A DNA stretch of 48,339 bases from Deinococcus marmoris DSM 12784 (GTDB lineage Bacteria; Deinococcota; Deinococci; Deinococcales; Deinococcaceae): positions 1 to 48,339 of the forward strand of contig NZ_JNIV01000029.1 in NCBI RefSeq assembly GCF_000701405.1, given 5' to 3'. Below are positions 22,697 through 32,449 of the stretch, piece after piece. The position numbers and the translations under genes were made by a program. Numbering within the stretch: the first letter of the stretch is position 1; every line of letters starts with the position of its first letter. The notes under the pieces are model-generated. The model had not been told where the DNA came from, searched no databases, and saw only the letters and a list, made by a program, of their open reading frames with translations.

Positions 22697-22702
22697 TAAG
22701 CT
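22697..22702 (+). promoter_or_regulatory. Possible -10 box of glucan phosphorylase
   Basis: TAAGCT ends nine bases before the ATG at 22712, giving a leader of only a few bases. Confidence 0.4.
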
Positions 22703-22711
22703 CTGATCCAT

Positions 22712-25237
<2,526 letters not shown>

Positions 25238-25255
25238 GCCTGACCTCTTGAGGGC

Positions 25256-25294
25256 AAAAGACGCGGGCCGCAATCTGCACGGCCCGTGTCTTTT
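25256..25294. terminator. Terminator 1 after glgP
   Basis: AAAAGACGCGGGCC (25256-25269) pairs with GGCCCGTGTCTTTT (25281-25294) with one G-U pair. Flanking A and T runs make it work in both directions. Confidence 0.85.
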
Positions 25295-25327
25295 GACCAT
25301 CAGGAGAGCGCCGCCCAAATATCTGCT

Positions 25328-25349
25328 CCCGCTTCGGCGGGCTTTTTTT
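25328..25349 (+). terminator. Terminator 2 after glgP
   Basis: CCCGC, the stable tetraloop TTCG, GCGGG, then C and seven T: a textbook rho-independent terminator 34 bases after the first one. Confidence 0.9.
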
Positions 25350-25400
25350 GTCTTGTTCAGCCAGGATGAACGCCGTCGCTCACCCCGTGCACCACACCCC

Positions 25401-25406
25401 CATAAT
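25401..25406 (+). promoter_or_regulatory. Possible -10 box of EamA exporter
   Basis: CATAAT ends eight bases before the ATG at 25415. Confidence 0.45.
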
Positions 25407-25414
25407 GGCCCCGG

Positions 25415-26284
25415 ATGCGCTCCTTCTCCCTTCCTCCTATTCCGGCGCTGCTGCTGTCCATGCTAAGCATTCAGGCAGGGGCGGCCTACGCCAAGTCGCT
25501 GTTTCCGCTGATCGGCCCGCTGGGAACCACCGGCCTGCGTGTGGGACTGGCCGCCGCGATCCTGATGCTGATCTTCCGGCCCAATCTGCGCCTGCTGACC
25601 CGTGACGACTGGCGGGCGGTGATCCCCTACGGCGCGGTGCTGGGCCTGATGAACCTGACGTATTACCTGTCGCTGGAGCGGCTGCCGCTGGCCATTGCCG
25701 TGACGCTGGAATTCCTGGGACCGCTGCTCCTGGCGGCAGCGCTGTCGCGGCGGGCACTGGATTTTCTGTGGGTGGCACTGGCCGGGCTGGGCATCGCGCT
25801 GATCTCGCCCCACGGCACCGGGGCCGCGCTGGACCCCATTGGCGTGGCGCTGGCGCTGGTGGCGGGGGCGTTCTGGGCGGCGTACATCCTGCTGGGCGGC
25901 ACGGTGGGGCGGCGGCTGTCGGGGACCACCGGGGTGGCGGTGGGCATGCTGGTGGCCGCCGCTGTCTGCGTACCGTTCGGGGTGGCGCAGGCGGGGACGG
26001 CGTTGCTGGCTCCGGGGGTGCTGCTGACCGGCCTGGGCGTAGCCGCGCTGTCCAGCGCCCTGCCCTACAGCCTGGAAATGCGTGCTCTGCGGCTGGTCCC
26101 TCCGCGCATCTTCGGCGTGATGATGAGCATTGAACCCGCGATGGGTGCGGTGTGCGGCCTGCTGTTCCTGGGCGAGATGCTGCTGGGCCTGCAATGGCTG
26201 GCCATCGCCTGCGTGATCTTCGCGAGCGCGGGCATCAACCTGACCACGCCGCGCCCACCGCCAATGGTGGAGCCGGTCAATTGA
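25415..26284 (+). CDS. EamA/DMT family exporter (RhtA-like)
   Basis: The 289-residue inner-membrane protein has about ten hydrophobic helices in two EamA halves. IQAGAAYAKSLFPLIGPLGT and ERLPLAIAVTLEFLGPLLLA in the first half, and LPYSLEMRALRLVPPRIFGV with EPAMGAVCGLLFLGE in the second, closely resemble threonine/homoserine exporter RhtA. I infer amino-acid or related metabolite efflux; the substrate is not certain. It is convergent with tam, with one base between the stop codons, so transcripts of the two must overlap. Confidence 0.9.
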   Translation: MRSFSLPPIPALLLSMLSIQAGAAYAKSLFPLIGPLGTTGLRVGLAAAILMLIFRPNLRLLTRDDWRAVIPYGAVLGLMNLTYYLSLERLPLAIAVTLEFLGPLLLAAALSRRALDFLWVALAGLGIALISPHGTGAALDPIGVALALVAGAFWAAYILLGGTVGRRLSGTTGVAVGMLVAAAVCVPFGVAQAGTALLAPGVLLTGLGVAALSSALPYSLEMRALRLVPPRIFGVMMSIEPAMGAVCGLLFLGEMLLGLQWLAIACVIFASAGINLTTPRPPPMVEPVN

Positions 26285-26285
26285 C

Positions 26286-27059
26286 TCAGGTGGGCTTGTA
26301 GGCCACGAACAGCACCCGTGTGAAGGCATAGAACACGCGCTTGCCAGGAAAGGCGTCCGTCAATTTCTGGAGATAAGCCGCCTCAAATCGCTGTCCATCC
26401 TCCTCACCCAACCGCGAGATGTATGGAACCAGCGCCGTGCCACGCGTCCAGTCCAGCAGACCTGCCGCGCCGTCCAGAATCACCGGATACACCTTGCTGA
26501 TGGCTGTGATTTCACCGGCTCCCAGCGCGTCCAGCGTTTCGGCGTAGGCAGCGGGCGACAGTACCGGGGAGGAGCGGTGGGCTGTACCGAAGCGCGTATA
26601 GCCGCCCAGTTCGGCGCGGAATTGGTCTGCCGTTTCGGACAGCAGACGGTGGGAGGCGTGATCGTGGTTGGCCGGAACCTGCACCGCCAGCACGCCGCCG
26701 GGACGCAACTGTGTCCAGATCTGGGCCAGCAGCGCCGGATGATCGGGCAGCCATTGCAGCGCCGCGTTGGAATAGATCAGATCAAAGTCGCCGCGCAGGT
26801 CCAGAATGCTGCCCTGTTCAAATCGGAGATTCTGGATGCTGTGTTCACTCGCCCGAGTCAGCATTTCCGGGCTGCTGTCCAGTCCCAGGACACGCGCCGC
26901 CGGGAACCGTGCTGCCAGTTGCGTGGCCTGTTCGCCTGTGCCGCAGCCCAGATCAACGATATCGCCGTATTCCCGCTCTGGAATCATGGCCTGAAGATCA
27001 CGGGCGGGGGCACTGCGGGCGTCTTTGAAGCGGTGATACTGGTCAGGATTCCAGGTCAT
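26286..27059 (-). CDS. tam: Trans-aconitate 2-methyltransferase
   Basis: The 257-residue SAM-dependent methyltransferase starts with MTWNPDQYHRFKDARSAPAR, the typical Tam N-terminus. VDLGCGTGEQATQLA is the SAM loop, VLGLDSSPEML the acidic ribose contact, and FDLIYSNAALQWLPDHPALL the post-II motif. The enzyme methylates trans-aconitate, a spontaneous side product of the citrate cycle that inhibits aconitase. Its presence alongside a tricarboxylate uptake locus in this window is suggestive but they are 11 kb apart. A TAATCT box six bases before the ATG supports the start. Confidence 0.88.
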   Translation of the reverse strand: MTWNPDQYHRFKDARSAPARDLQAMIPEREYGDIVDLGCGTGEQATQLAARFPAARVLGLDSSPEMLTRASEHSIQNLRFEQGSILDLRGDFDLIYSNAALQWLPDHPALLAQIWTQLRPGGVLAVQVPANHDHASHRLLSETADQFRAELGGYTRFGTAHRSSPVLSPAAYAETLDALGAGEITAISKVYPVILDGAAGLLDWTRGTALVPYISRLGEEDGQRFEAAYLQKLTDAFPGKRVFYAFTRVLFVAYKPT

Positions 27060-27065
27060 GCGCCG

Positions 27066-27071
27066 AGATTA
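27066..27071 (-). promoter_or_regulatory. Leaderless -10 box of tam
   Basis: On the minus strand TAATCT ends six bases before the ATG at 27059. Confidence 0.55.
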
Positions 27072-27148
27072 TTCCACCAGATTTACTGAGTGTGCGTACT
27101 CTGGTAGTGACAGAAGGTTCAGGCGACTTCTTGTCTTCCTTTTAAGGG

Positions 27149-27190
27149 GAGCTGGCCGCGTAGCGGCCTGAGGGGTTCGCCTTCCAGCTC
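27149..27190. repeat. Nested inverted repeat upstream of mtnN
   Basis: GAGCTGG (27149-27155) and CCAGCTC (27184-27190) enclose a second perfect stem, GGCCGC-GTA-GCGGCC (27154-27168), so two alternative stems overlap. It lies in the divergent gap between tam and mtnN. Confidence 0.6.
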
Positions 27191-27218
27191 AGTTTCCCCA
27201 GCCCTCCAGCCGATGCTT

Positions 27219-27224
27219 TACACT
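27219..27224 (+). promoter_or_regulatory. Likely -10 box of mtnN-lrgAB operon
   Basis: TACACT ends eight bases before the ATG at 27233, giving an almost leaderless transcript. Confidence 0.5.
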
Positions 27225-27232
27225 CCACAGCA

Positions 27233-27940
27233 ATGTTGGCAATTATTGGCGCGATGGACGAAGAAATTGAGTTGTTGCTGGGCGATCTCCAGGGGCGGCA
27301 GGACCTCTCCTATCCCGGCGCAACCCTGTACCGGGGCCAGTTGGACGGCACCGAAATTCTGCTCACGCGCGGGGGCATCGGCAAGGTCAACGCGGCGCTG
27401 ACCACCGCGCATCTGCTGGCGGCGGGGGCCACGCGGATCATCTTTACGGGGGTGGCCGGGGGCGTTCACCCGGACCTGCGCGTGGGCGACATCGTGGTCA
27501 GCACAGATTGCGTGCAGCACGACGTGGACGTGACCGCACTGGGCTACGAGCTGGGAACCGTGCCGGGGGAAGCGCCCGCCTGGACCGCCGACGAAACGCT
27601 ACGGGCAGCGGCAGTGGAAGCGGCGGGTGAGGTTCCTGGCGTGCGCGTCATTGAGGGCCGCGTTGCCAGCGGAGACCAGTTCATCGCCTCTCCCGAAAGC
27701 GTGCAGCGGCTCCAGACCCTCTTTAATGCCGCCTGCGCCGAGATGGAGGGGGCGGCGGTGGCCCAGGTCTGCGCCAAGGCCGGAGTGCCGTTCGTGATCA
27801 TCCGCAGCGTCAGCGACACGGCGGACGGCAGCGCCGGGGTGGATTACCGCGAGTTCATGCCGCAGGTGGCCCGCCACGCCAAGGCCGTAGTGCGTGGGAT
27901 GCTAACCCGGCTGACCGCGACACAAGATGACCGCACATGA
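27233..27940 (+). CDS. mtnN: 5'-methylthioadenosine/S-adenosylhomocysteine nucleosidase
   Basis: The 235-residue protein removes adenine from methylthioadenosine and S-adenosylhomocysteine. MLAIIGAMDEEIELL carries the N-terminal glutamate, IFTGVAGGVHPDLRVGDIV is the conserved core, CAEMEGAAVAQVCAKAGVPF binds the ribose and IIRSVSDTADG supplies the catalytic aspartate near residue 197. Length is typical. The last 14 bases overlap the start of lrgA, and lrgB follows, so the three form one operon, an association whose meaning is unclear. Confidence 0.94.
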   Translation: MLAIIGAMDEEIELLLGDLQGRQDLSYPGATLYRGQLDGTEILLTRGGIGKVNAALTTAHLLAAGATRIIFTGVAGGVHPDLRVGDIVVSTDCVQHDVDVTALGYELGTVPGEAPAWTADETLRAAAVEAAGEVPGVRVIEGRVASGDQFIASPESVQRLQTLFNAACAEMEGAAVAQVCAKAGVPFVIIRSVSDTADGSAGVDYREFMPQVARHAKAVVRGMLTRLTATQDDRT

Positions 27941-28334
27941 CGCCTTGACCACCGCCCGCCTTGCCGCCCCGGTCCGCTTCGTGCTGGGGCTGGGCATTCT
28001 GGTGGGGTTCTCTGCCGCCGGACAGGCGCTGGTAACGGTCACGGGCCTGCCGCTCCCCGGTTCGGTGGTGGGACTGGCGCTGCTGTGGGCGGCACTGGGG
28101 CTGAACATCGTTCGTCTGCACTGGATCGCGGACGCCGCCGACGGGCTACTTGGCATCCTGGGCCTGCTGTTCGTCCCGGCCACGGTGGGTTTTATCGGCT
28201 ATCTGTCCGCTGGGGCCGACTGGGGCCTATGGCTGCTGGTGATGACGGCGGGGCTGCTGCTGGGCGGCGGCGTGGCCGGGGTGCTGGCCTCGCGGCTGGC
28301 GCGGCCAGAACTTAAGACAGAGGCAGAGGTTTAG
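27927..28334 (+). CDS. lrgA: CidA/LrgA family membrane protein
   Basis: The 135-residue protein has four hydrophobic helices, with GFSAAGQALVTVTGLPLPGS and VVGLALLWAALGLN as the family core and FVPATVGFIGYLS as the third helix region. LrgA/CidA proteins are holin-like; with LrgB they are implicated in murein hydrolase control and, in some Gram-positive bacteria, pyruvate transport. It starts inside the end of mtnN (overlap of 14 bases), and its TAG is one base before the GTG of lrgB. Confidence 0.88.
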   Translation: MTAHDALTTARLAAPVRFVLGLGILVGFSAAGQALVTVTGLPLPGSVVGLALLWAALGLNIVRLHWIADAADGLLGILGLLFVPATVGFIGYLSAGADWGLWLLVMTAGLLLGGGVAGVLASRLARPELKTEAEV

Positions 28335-28335
28335 C

Positions 28336-28998
28336 GTGGCCTGGATTGCCCTGACCCTGATCGCCTTCTCGCTGGGCGTGGTCTTGCAGACGCGCGTGCG
28401 CTCGCCGCTGGCCAACCCCACATTGATCGCTACGCTGATCGTCGCCGGGGTGCTGCTCGTCGGCGGCGTCCCACACGCCAGCTATCTGAAGGAGGTCCAG
28501 CCGCTGACCGTGCTGCTGGCCCCGGCAGTCGTGGCGCTGGCAGTGCCGATGTACCGCCTTAGGGCGCTGCTGGCGCGGCAATGGCGCTCGCTGGTCATCG
28601 GTGGCCTGAGCGGCACGCTGGTGGGCGTGGGGGCCGACGTGCTGTTCTCGCGCCTGCTGGGACTGAGTAGCGAGGCACAGCGTTCGCTGCTGACTGCCCC
28701 CGCCACCAGCCCGGTGGCCCTGCAACTGGCGCAGTTCACGGGCGCGCCACCCGCGCTGGCGGCTACGCTGGCGGTGCTGTCGGGACTGGTGGGGGCGCTG
28801 ATTTTGCCCGGATTCCTGACCATGATCGGCGTGAAGCATCCGCTGGCGCGTGGGCTGGCGATTGGCGCGGTGGCCCACGGCGTCGGCACCGCCCGTGCCC
28901 GCGAGGAAGGTGAATTGACCGGGGCGGCCAGTTCTATTGGTATGGGACTGGCCGCGCTGATCGTGACGATTGTGGTGGCGGGCGTGGGCCGGGGCTAG
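28336..28998 (+). CDS. lrgB: LrgB family membrane protein
   Basis: The 220-residue protein has about six hydrophobic helices. YLKEVQPLTVLLAPAVVALA, SVxxPV-like TAPATSPVALQLAQFTGAPP, and HGVGTARAREEGELTGAASS are strong LrgB/CidB/YohK signatures. It begins with GTG immediately after lrgA and presumably forms a complex with it in the inner membrane. Its TAG stop shares the palindrome CTAG (28995-28998) with the stop of the convergent MOSC gene. Confidence 0.9.
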   Translation: MAWIALTLIAFSLGVVLQTRVRSPLANPTLIATLIVAGVLLVGGVPHASYLKEVQPLTVLLAPAVVALAVPMYRLRALLARQWRSLVIGGLSGTLVGVGADVLFSRLLGLSSEAQRSLLTAPATSPVALQLAQFTGAPPALAATLAVLSGLVGALILPGFLTMIGVKHPLARGLAIGAVAHGVGTARAREEGELTGAASSIGMGLAALIVTIVVAGVGRG

Positions 28999-29549
28999 TG
29001 AGTTTTCTGGCTGGCGAAGAAGGCTTGAAAGTTGTCAAGCACCGTGGGCGCATCGTTTGAAGGGCTGTTTTCAAGGGTCACAGTGTCGCCTTCCCGAACC
29101 TCGCCTTCTTGAATCACACGGGCGTACATGCCGGGCCTTCCAGCTTCACGAAAGCGCCGCACGAAACCAGGATCACCCATACGCTCGGCCAGGGTGACGC
29201 AGGGGATGCGGGCAAAAGTGACCTCCAACAGTGCGCCGCCCACCTGAAACCGCTGACCCAGCCGCACAGAAGCGGATTCCAGTGCAGAGAACAGCAGGTT
29301 CTCCCCAAACGTCCCCGGCTCCAGCTTCCTTCCCAGTTCTGCTGACCAGAAAGCGTAATCCGGCCCGGTGTAGATATAGACGGCCTGATCGGGGCCGCCG
29401 TGGTTTTCCGTGTCCAGGATGTGATCGCCGCTCAAGCCCATCCGTCCGATCAACACGGCACCGTCCACGGGCTGCTTGTGAATGCCGGTCCAGCCGGATT
29501 TGCTCCGTACAGCGCGCGGCACGCCAACGCAGACGCTCAGCAGGTTCAT
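28995..29549 (-). CDS. MOSC domain protein (YiiM-like)
   Basis: The 184-residue product has a MOSC domain, the module that binds molybdenum cofactor sulfur and is found in YiiM. HGGPDQAVYIYTGPDYAFW and PGTFGENLLF are typical, and FARIPCVTLAERMGDPGF contains the conserved cysteine. YiiM reduces N-hydroxylated compounds with molybdenum cofactor; the same role is possible here but not shown. ATG at 29549 is preferred to the TTG-type start at 29573 because of a -10 box seven bases upstream and a homologous N-terminus (MNLLSVCVGVP). Confidence 0.88.
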   Translation of the reverse strand: MNLLSVCVGVPRAVRSKSGWTGIHKQPVDGAVLIGRMGLSGDHILDTENHGGPDQAVYIYTGPDYAFWSAELGRKLEPGTFGENLLFSALESASVRLGQRFQVGGALLEVTFARIPCVTLAERMGDPGFVRRFREAGRPGMYARVIQEGEVREGDTVTLENSPSNDAPTVLDNFQAFFASQKTH

Positions 29550-29556
29550 ATGGGAA

Positions 29557-29562
29557 AGTATG
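29557..29562 (-). promoter_or_regulatory. Leaderless -10 box of MOSC gene
   Basis: On the minus strand CATACT ends seven bases before the ATG at 29549. Confidence 0.45.
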
Positions 29563-29635
29563 GCACCCGCCACATCCGGCGGCAGGTGTCCACACGCCAG
29601 GCACGCGGATCACCCTTGCCAGGATGCTTCAGCCC

Positions 29636-30229
29636 CTAGCGAACAGCCTCAGACTGTCGCCGCTGCCCGGCTGGGACGGCGTCAGAATTTTCCATCACGC
29701 CAAAGCGCGGCAGAATCCAGCGGTCCAGGCCCCACCATCCAGCCACGCGCCAGCCCAGCACCAGCCACGTCGCCAGAATGAACAGCAATGGATTGCTGCT
29801 CAGGGTGCCTGCCAGCAGGAAGTTGGCGTTCAGAAAGCCGCCGAAGAAGGCCGCGATCCCGGTGAACAGACCCAGAATCAGCGCGATGCCCACCAGCAAT
29901 TCGCCGTAGGCCACCATGTACGAGAACGCCACCGCGTTAGGCAGCGCCACATTTTCCACGAACCACGCGTACCAGCCCGCCACGTCCGGCTTATCGCCCC
30001 CCGATTTGGCGATTGCGCCATTCAGAAAGCCCGAGACGGCCACCCCGGCTTTCTCGCCCACCCAGACCCCGGCGGGATTGGTGACCTTGCCCCAGCCCGC
30101 GCTGAGCCACTCGTAGCCCACGTACACGCGCAGCAACAGCCACAGCGGGGCCAGACGCGGATCGGCAAATAGCAGCCGGGAGATGGCGGGTTCCTTGAGG
30201 GTGGTGGGCGATGTGGGCAGGTGAGTCAT
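29636..30229 (-). CDS. DoxX family membrane protein
   Basis: The 197-residue protein has four hydrophobic segments: WLLLRVYVGYEWLSAGWGKV, AFSYMVAYGELLVGIALILG, IAAFFGGFLNANFLLAG and LFILATWLVLGWRVAGWWGL. This arrangement, with GWGK and NFLLAG, matches DoxX-type proteins related to the small subunit of thiosulfate:quinone oxidoreductase. Many members have unknown roles, some in redox stress. AAGGAG stands at good distance before the ATG. It is divergent from the TetR regulator at 30409, its likely regulator. Confidence 0.88.
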   Translation of the reverse strand: MTHLPTSPTTLKEPAISRLLFADPRLAPLWLLLRVYVGYEWLSAGWGKVTNPAGVWVGEKAGVAVSGFLNGAIAKSGGDKPDVAGWYAWFVENVALPNAVAFSYMVAYGELLVGIALILGLFTGIAAFFGGFLNANFLLAGTLSSNPLLFILATWLVLGWRVAGWWGLDRWILPRFGVMENSDAVPAGQRRQSEAVR

Positions 30230-30280
30230 GGGTTCTCCTTGTTCGGAGGATGCTGAAAGCGCACGGCGCTCTCCTCCACC

Positions 30281-30316
30281 CGTAACCTGAACCCGCCGTA
30301 TTACGGAAGCGTTACG
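30281..30316. promoter_or_regulatory. Candidate operator cluster between doxX and tetR
   Basis: CCGTATTACGG (30296-30306) is a perfect palindrome. CGTAAC (30281-30286) and GTTACG (30311-30316) are further half-sites, and the two direct TTACG copies (30301, 30312) are one helical turn apart. A cluster like this between a TetR gene and its divergent neighbour is a typical operator position. Confidence 0.5.
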
Positions 30317-30408
30317 AGACGCGGCGTTATGGGACGCACAGGATGACAGGATGCACAGGGCCGCCAGAGTTGACTCCCCGCGCCTCAGCCCCGATGCTGA
30401 GAGGCCCT

Positions 30409-30993
30409 ATGGCCCGCACCGTCAACCCCATTCAGGACCGCGCCCGGCGCTCGGCGCTGGAAAAGGCGGCGTATCTGGCGCTGTACGAGCGCGGCTACGC
30501 GGGGGTCACGCTGGCGAACATTGCCGAACACGCCGGGGTCAGCCGGGGCACGCTGGTGTACCACTTCGGCAGCCGGGCGGGACTGCTCTCGGCGGTGATG
30601 CGGCGGTTTACCCGCACCATCACGGTGGCAACACGCCGGGCACTGAGGCAGGCCGACACGCCCGACGCCAAGCTGCGGGCCTTTGTGGACAATCAGTTTT
30701 ACGGCGTCCAGAACACGCGCCGCTTCTATACCGTGTCGCTGGACTTTCTGGCGGCAGCCACCCGTGACCTGGAGTTGATGGCCGTGCAGCGCGACTTTCT
30801 GCGGCAGACATTGGAACTGGACCTGGAACTGGCGCGGCTGGCCGGAGAGGCTGGATCGCAGACCCGCGCGCGGCAATTGCGGGCGCTGGTGGAGGGCCTG
30901 AGCGTGCGCTTCCTGGCCGATCCCGAACCGGATCTGGCCGCCTACCGCGCCGACTGCCTGGGCGGGCTGCGGGCGATTCTGGGCTGGAATTAA
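30409..30993 (+). CDS. TetR family transcriptional regulator
   Basis: The product has 194 residues from ATG 30409 (GAGAGG upstream). ALYERGYAGVTLANIAEHAG and VSRGTLVYHFGSRAGLLSAV form the N-terminal helix-turn-helix of the family (about 20-60). The C-terminal ligand domain is of the BetI/TetR_C type (FVDNQFYGVQNTRRFYTVSL). The inducer is unknown. It diverges from doxX, and the operator-like palindromes in the shared gap suggest it represses doxX and itself. Confidence 0.9.
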   Translation: MARTVNPIQDRARRSALEKAAYLALYERGYAGVTLANIAEHAGVSRGTLVYHFGSRAGLLSAVMRRFTRTITVATRRALRQADTPDAKLRAFVDNQFYGVQNTRRFYTVSLDFLAAATRDLELMAVQRDFLRQTLELDLELARLAGEAGSQTRARQLRALVEGLSVRFLADPEPDLAAYRADCLGGLRAILGWN

Positions 30994-31040
30994 GCGCTCT
31001 GGCCGATGCTTTACGGAGCATCAGGGCGCAGGATGAGCAC

Positions 31041-31523
31041 ATGGCCGAACCGTTACCCGATTACTGTTCCCGCGCCGCGCGGGCGCTGGTGCTGCTCCAC
31101 GACGAGAAGATGCGCGAGTTTATTGAGGTCTGGCAACGGGCGAGGGCGGCGAATGTTCGCCTGCCCACCACGCCGGACGCTCACTACCAATCGCTGGAGC
31201 ATCTGCTGTGGCATGTGCTGAACTCGTCGGGGCTGTACATGGTCCGCATGTGCGGGCATCTGAAATTGCCGGACCCCCAGCCAGAACCTATGCCCGATAT
31301 TGAAAACGTGGAGGCGCAGGCCGCAGCCTATCTGGAGCGGCTGCTGGCGTGGTGGCGTGTGCCGCTGGCCGGGGTAACAGATGCCGACATGGAGCCGGAA
31401 ACCTACACGCCGGGAATGCGCTACTGGGCAGATGCCATGCTGGAACACGCCGTCATGCATCCGCTGCGGCACAGCTTTCAACTGCGGGAATTGATGACGG
31501 CGCAGGACAGGCAGAACAGCTAG
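31041..31523 (+). CDS. DinB-like four-helix protein
   Basis: The 160-residue protein resembles the DinB/YfiT fold, four helices with a metal site of three histidines. SLEHLLWHVLNSSG gives the first histidine pair and MLEHAVMHPLRHSFQLREL the last ones. Members include damage-inducible proteins and thiol-dependent transferases (bacillithiol, mycothiol); Deinococcus uses bacillithiol, so a transferase is possible, but this is inference. AGGATGA precedes the ATG. It stands alone after tetR, convergent with the btuF-like gene, three bases between the stops. Confidence 0.72.
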   Translation: MAEPLPDYCSRAARALVLLHDEKMREFIEVWQRARAANVRLPTTPDAHYQSLEHLLWHVLNSSGLYMVRMCGHLKLPDPQPEPMPDIENVEAQAAAYLERLLAWWRVPLAGVTDADMEPETYTPGMRYWADAMLEHAVMHPLRHSFQLRELMTAQDRQNS

Positions 31524-31526
31524 CGC

Positions 31527-32321
31527 TCAGGCACCCGCCAGAGCCAGCTTCTCCAGCGCCGCCGCGATCTGCCGCGCGCCTTCCAGCAGGCGGGGACCGG
31601 GGCGGCCCAGGCCACTTTCAGGAACGGCGATCACCGGAACGCCCAGGCCACGCGCCTCAATCACTTCTGGCCGCAGTTTTTTAGCGCCGCACCACGAACA
31701 CACGATCAGATCCGGGCGGGCGTCCCGCACCTCGTCCAGGGTCAGGGGCGTGCTGCGTCCGGGCCGCGTCTCCAGGGCATTGACCGCGCCCATTCCGGTC
31801 AGCAATTCAGTGACCCAGGATTCGCGGGTGGCGGCGATGATCGGGCGGGGCCACCACTCCACCAGCACGCGCGGCGGGCGGGGATAGGTGGCCCGCAGGC
31901 GGGCGAGGTCCGCCTCCAGTTGCGCAGCCACCTCCTGCCCCCTCTGCTCCAGCCCAATCGTTTTGCCGATCAGGCGGATATCGTCCAGCGTGTCGGCCAC
32001 CGTGACCGGATCGAGGATCAACGTGGGCAGGCCGCGCTCGTGCAGTCCCTCCACCACACGCTCCATCCCCGGCACGCTGAGGCTGGCGAGGACCAGATCG
32101 GGTTTTGATTCGGCCACCGCGTCCAGATCAATGTTCAAGTCGGGGCCGACACGGCGCGCGGCTTCCAGGCCCGGCGCGTCGCTGTGCGAGTCGGCGGCCA
32201 CCACCCACGGCGCGGCCCCCAGGGCAGCCAGGATGTCCGAATTGCTGGACACCAGCGAAACCAGCCGCAGGGGATAACGCGCCGGAACCACACCCGAAGA
32301 AACCCTGCCGGACACAACCAT
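31527..32321 (-). CDS. BtuF-like cobalamin/metal-complex binding protein
   Basis: The 264-residue product matches the helical-backbone metal receptor family (PF01497): YPLRLVSLVSSNSDILAALG, WVVAADSHSDAPGLEAARRV, DLDAVAESKPDLVLASL and MGAVNALETRPGRSTPLTLDE. Classical members are periplasmic receptors of ABC importers for vitamin B12 or siderophores. Starting at ATG 32321, where a -10 box lies seven bases upstream, there is no signal peptide, and no BtuC/D genes are nearby. It may be a cytosolic relative. The upstream frame extension to 32417 also has no signal-like segment. Confidence 0.85.
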   Translation of the reverse strand: MVVSGRVSSGVVPARYPLRLVSLVSSNSDILAALGAAPWVVAADSHSDAPGLEAARRVGPDLNIDLDAVAESKPDLVLASLSVPGMERVVEGLHERGLPTLILDPVTVADTLDDIRLIGKTIGLEQRGQEVAAQLEADLARLRATYPRPPRVLVEWWPRPIIAATRESWVTELLTGMGAVNALETRPGRSTPLTLDEVRDARPDLIVCSWCGAKKLRPEVIEARGLGVPVIAVPESGLGRPGPRLLEGARQIAAALEKLALAGA

Positions 32322-32328
32322 GCTGGAC

Positions 32329-32334
32329 AGTGTA
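32329..32334 (-). promoter_or_regulatory. Leaderless -10 box of btuF-like gene
   Basis: On the minus strand TACACT ends seven bases before the ATG at 32321. Confidence 0.55.
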
Positions 32335-32394
32335 GCCGCGCGTGGGCAGAAACCCGGTCCACCGCGCCGCCCCCCTATTGTGGTTCTGGCTCTC

Positions 32395-32418
32395 TTTGAC
32401 CCGTCCAGCGCGGTCAAA
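32395..32418. promoter_or_regulatory. Palindrome at the -35 position of the cytochrome c gene
   Basis: TTTGACC (32395-32401) and GGTCAAA (32412-32418) are perfect inverted copies ten bases apart. The right arm covers the -35 place of the promoter below, a normal repressor or activator position. Confidence 0.45.
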
Positions 32419-32436
32419 AGCCCCCTGACCGTGTGG

Positions 32437-32442
32437 TAAGCT
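32437..32442 (+). promoter_or_regulatory. Leaderless -10 box of cytochrome c gene
   Basis: TAAGCT ends seven bases before the ATG at 32450. Confidence 0.55.
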
Positions 32443-32449
32443 CTGGGCC

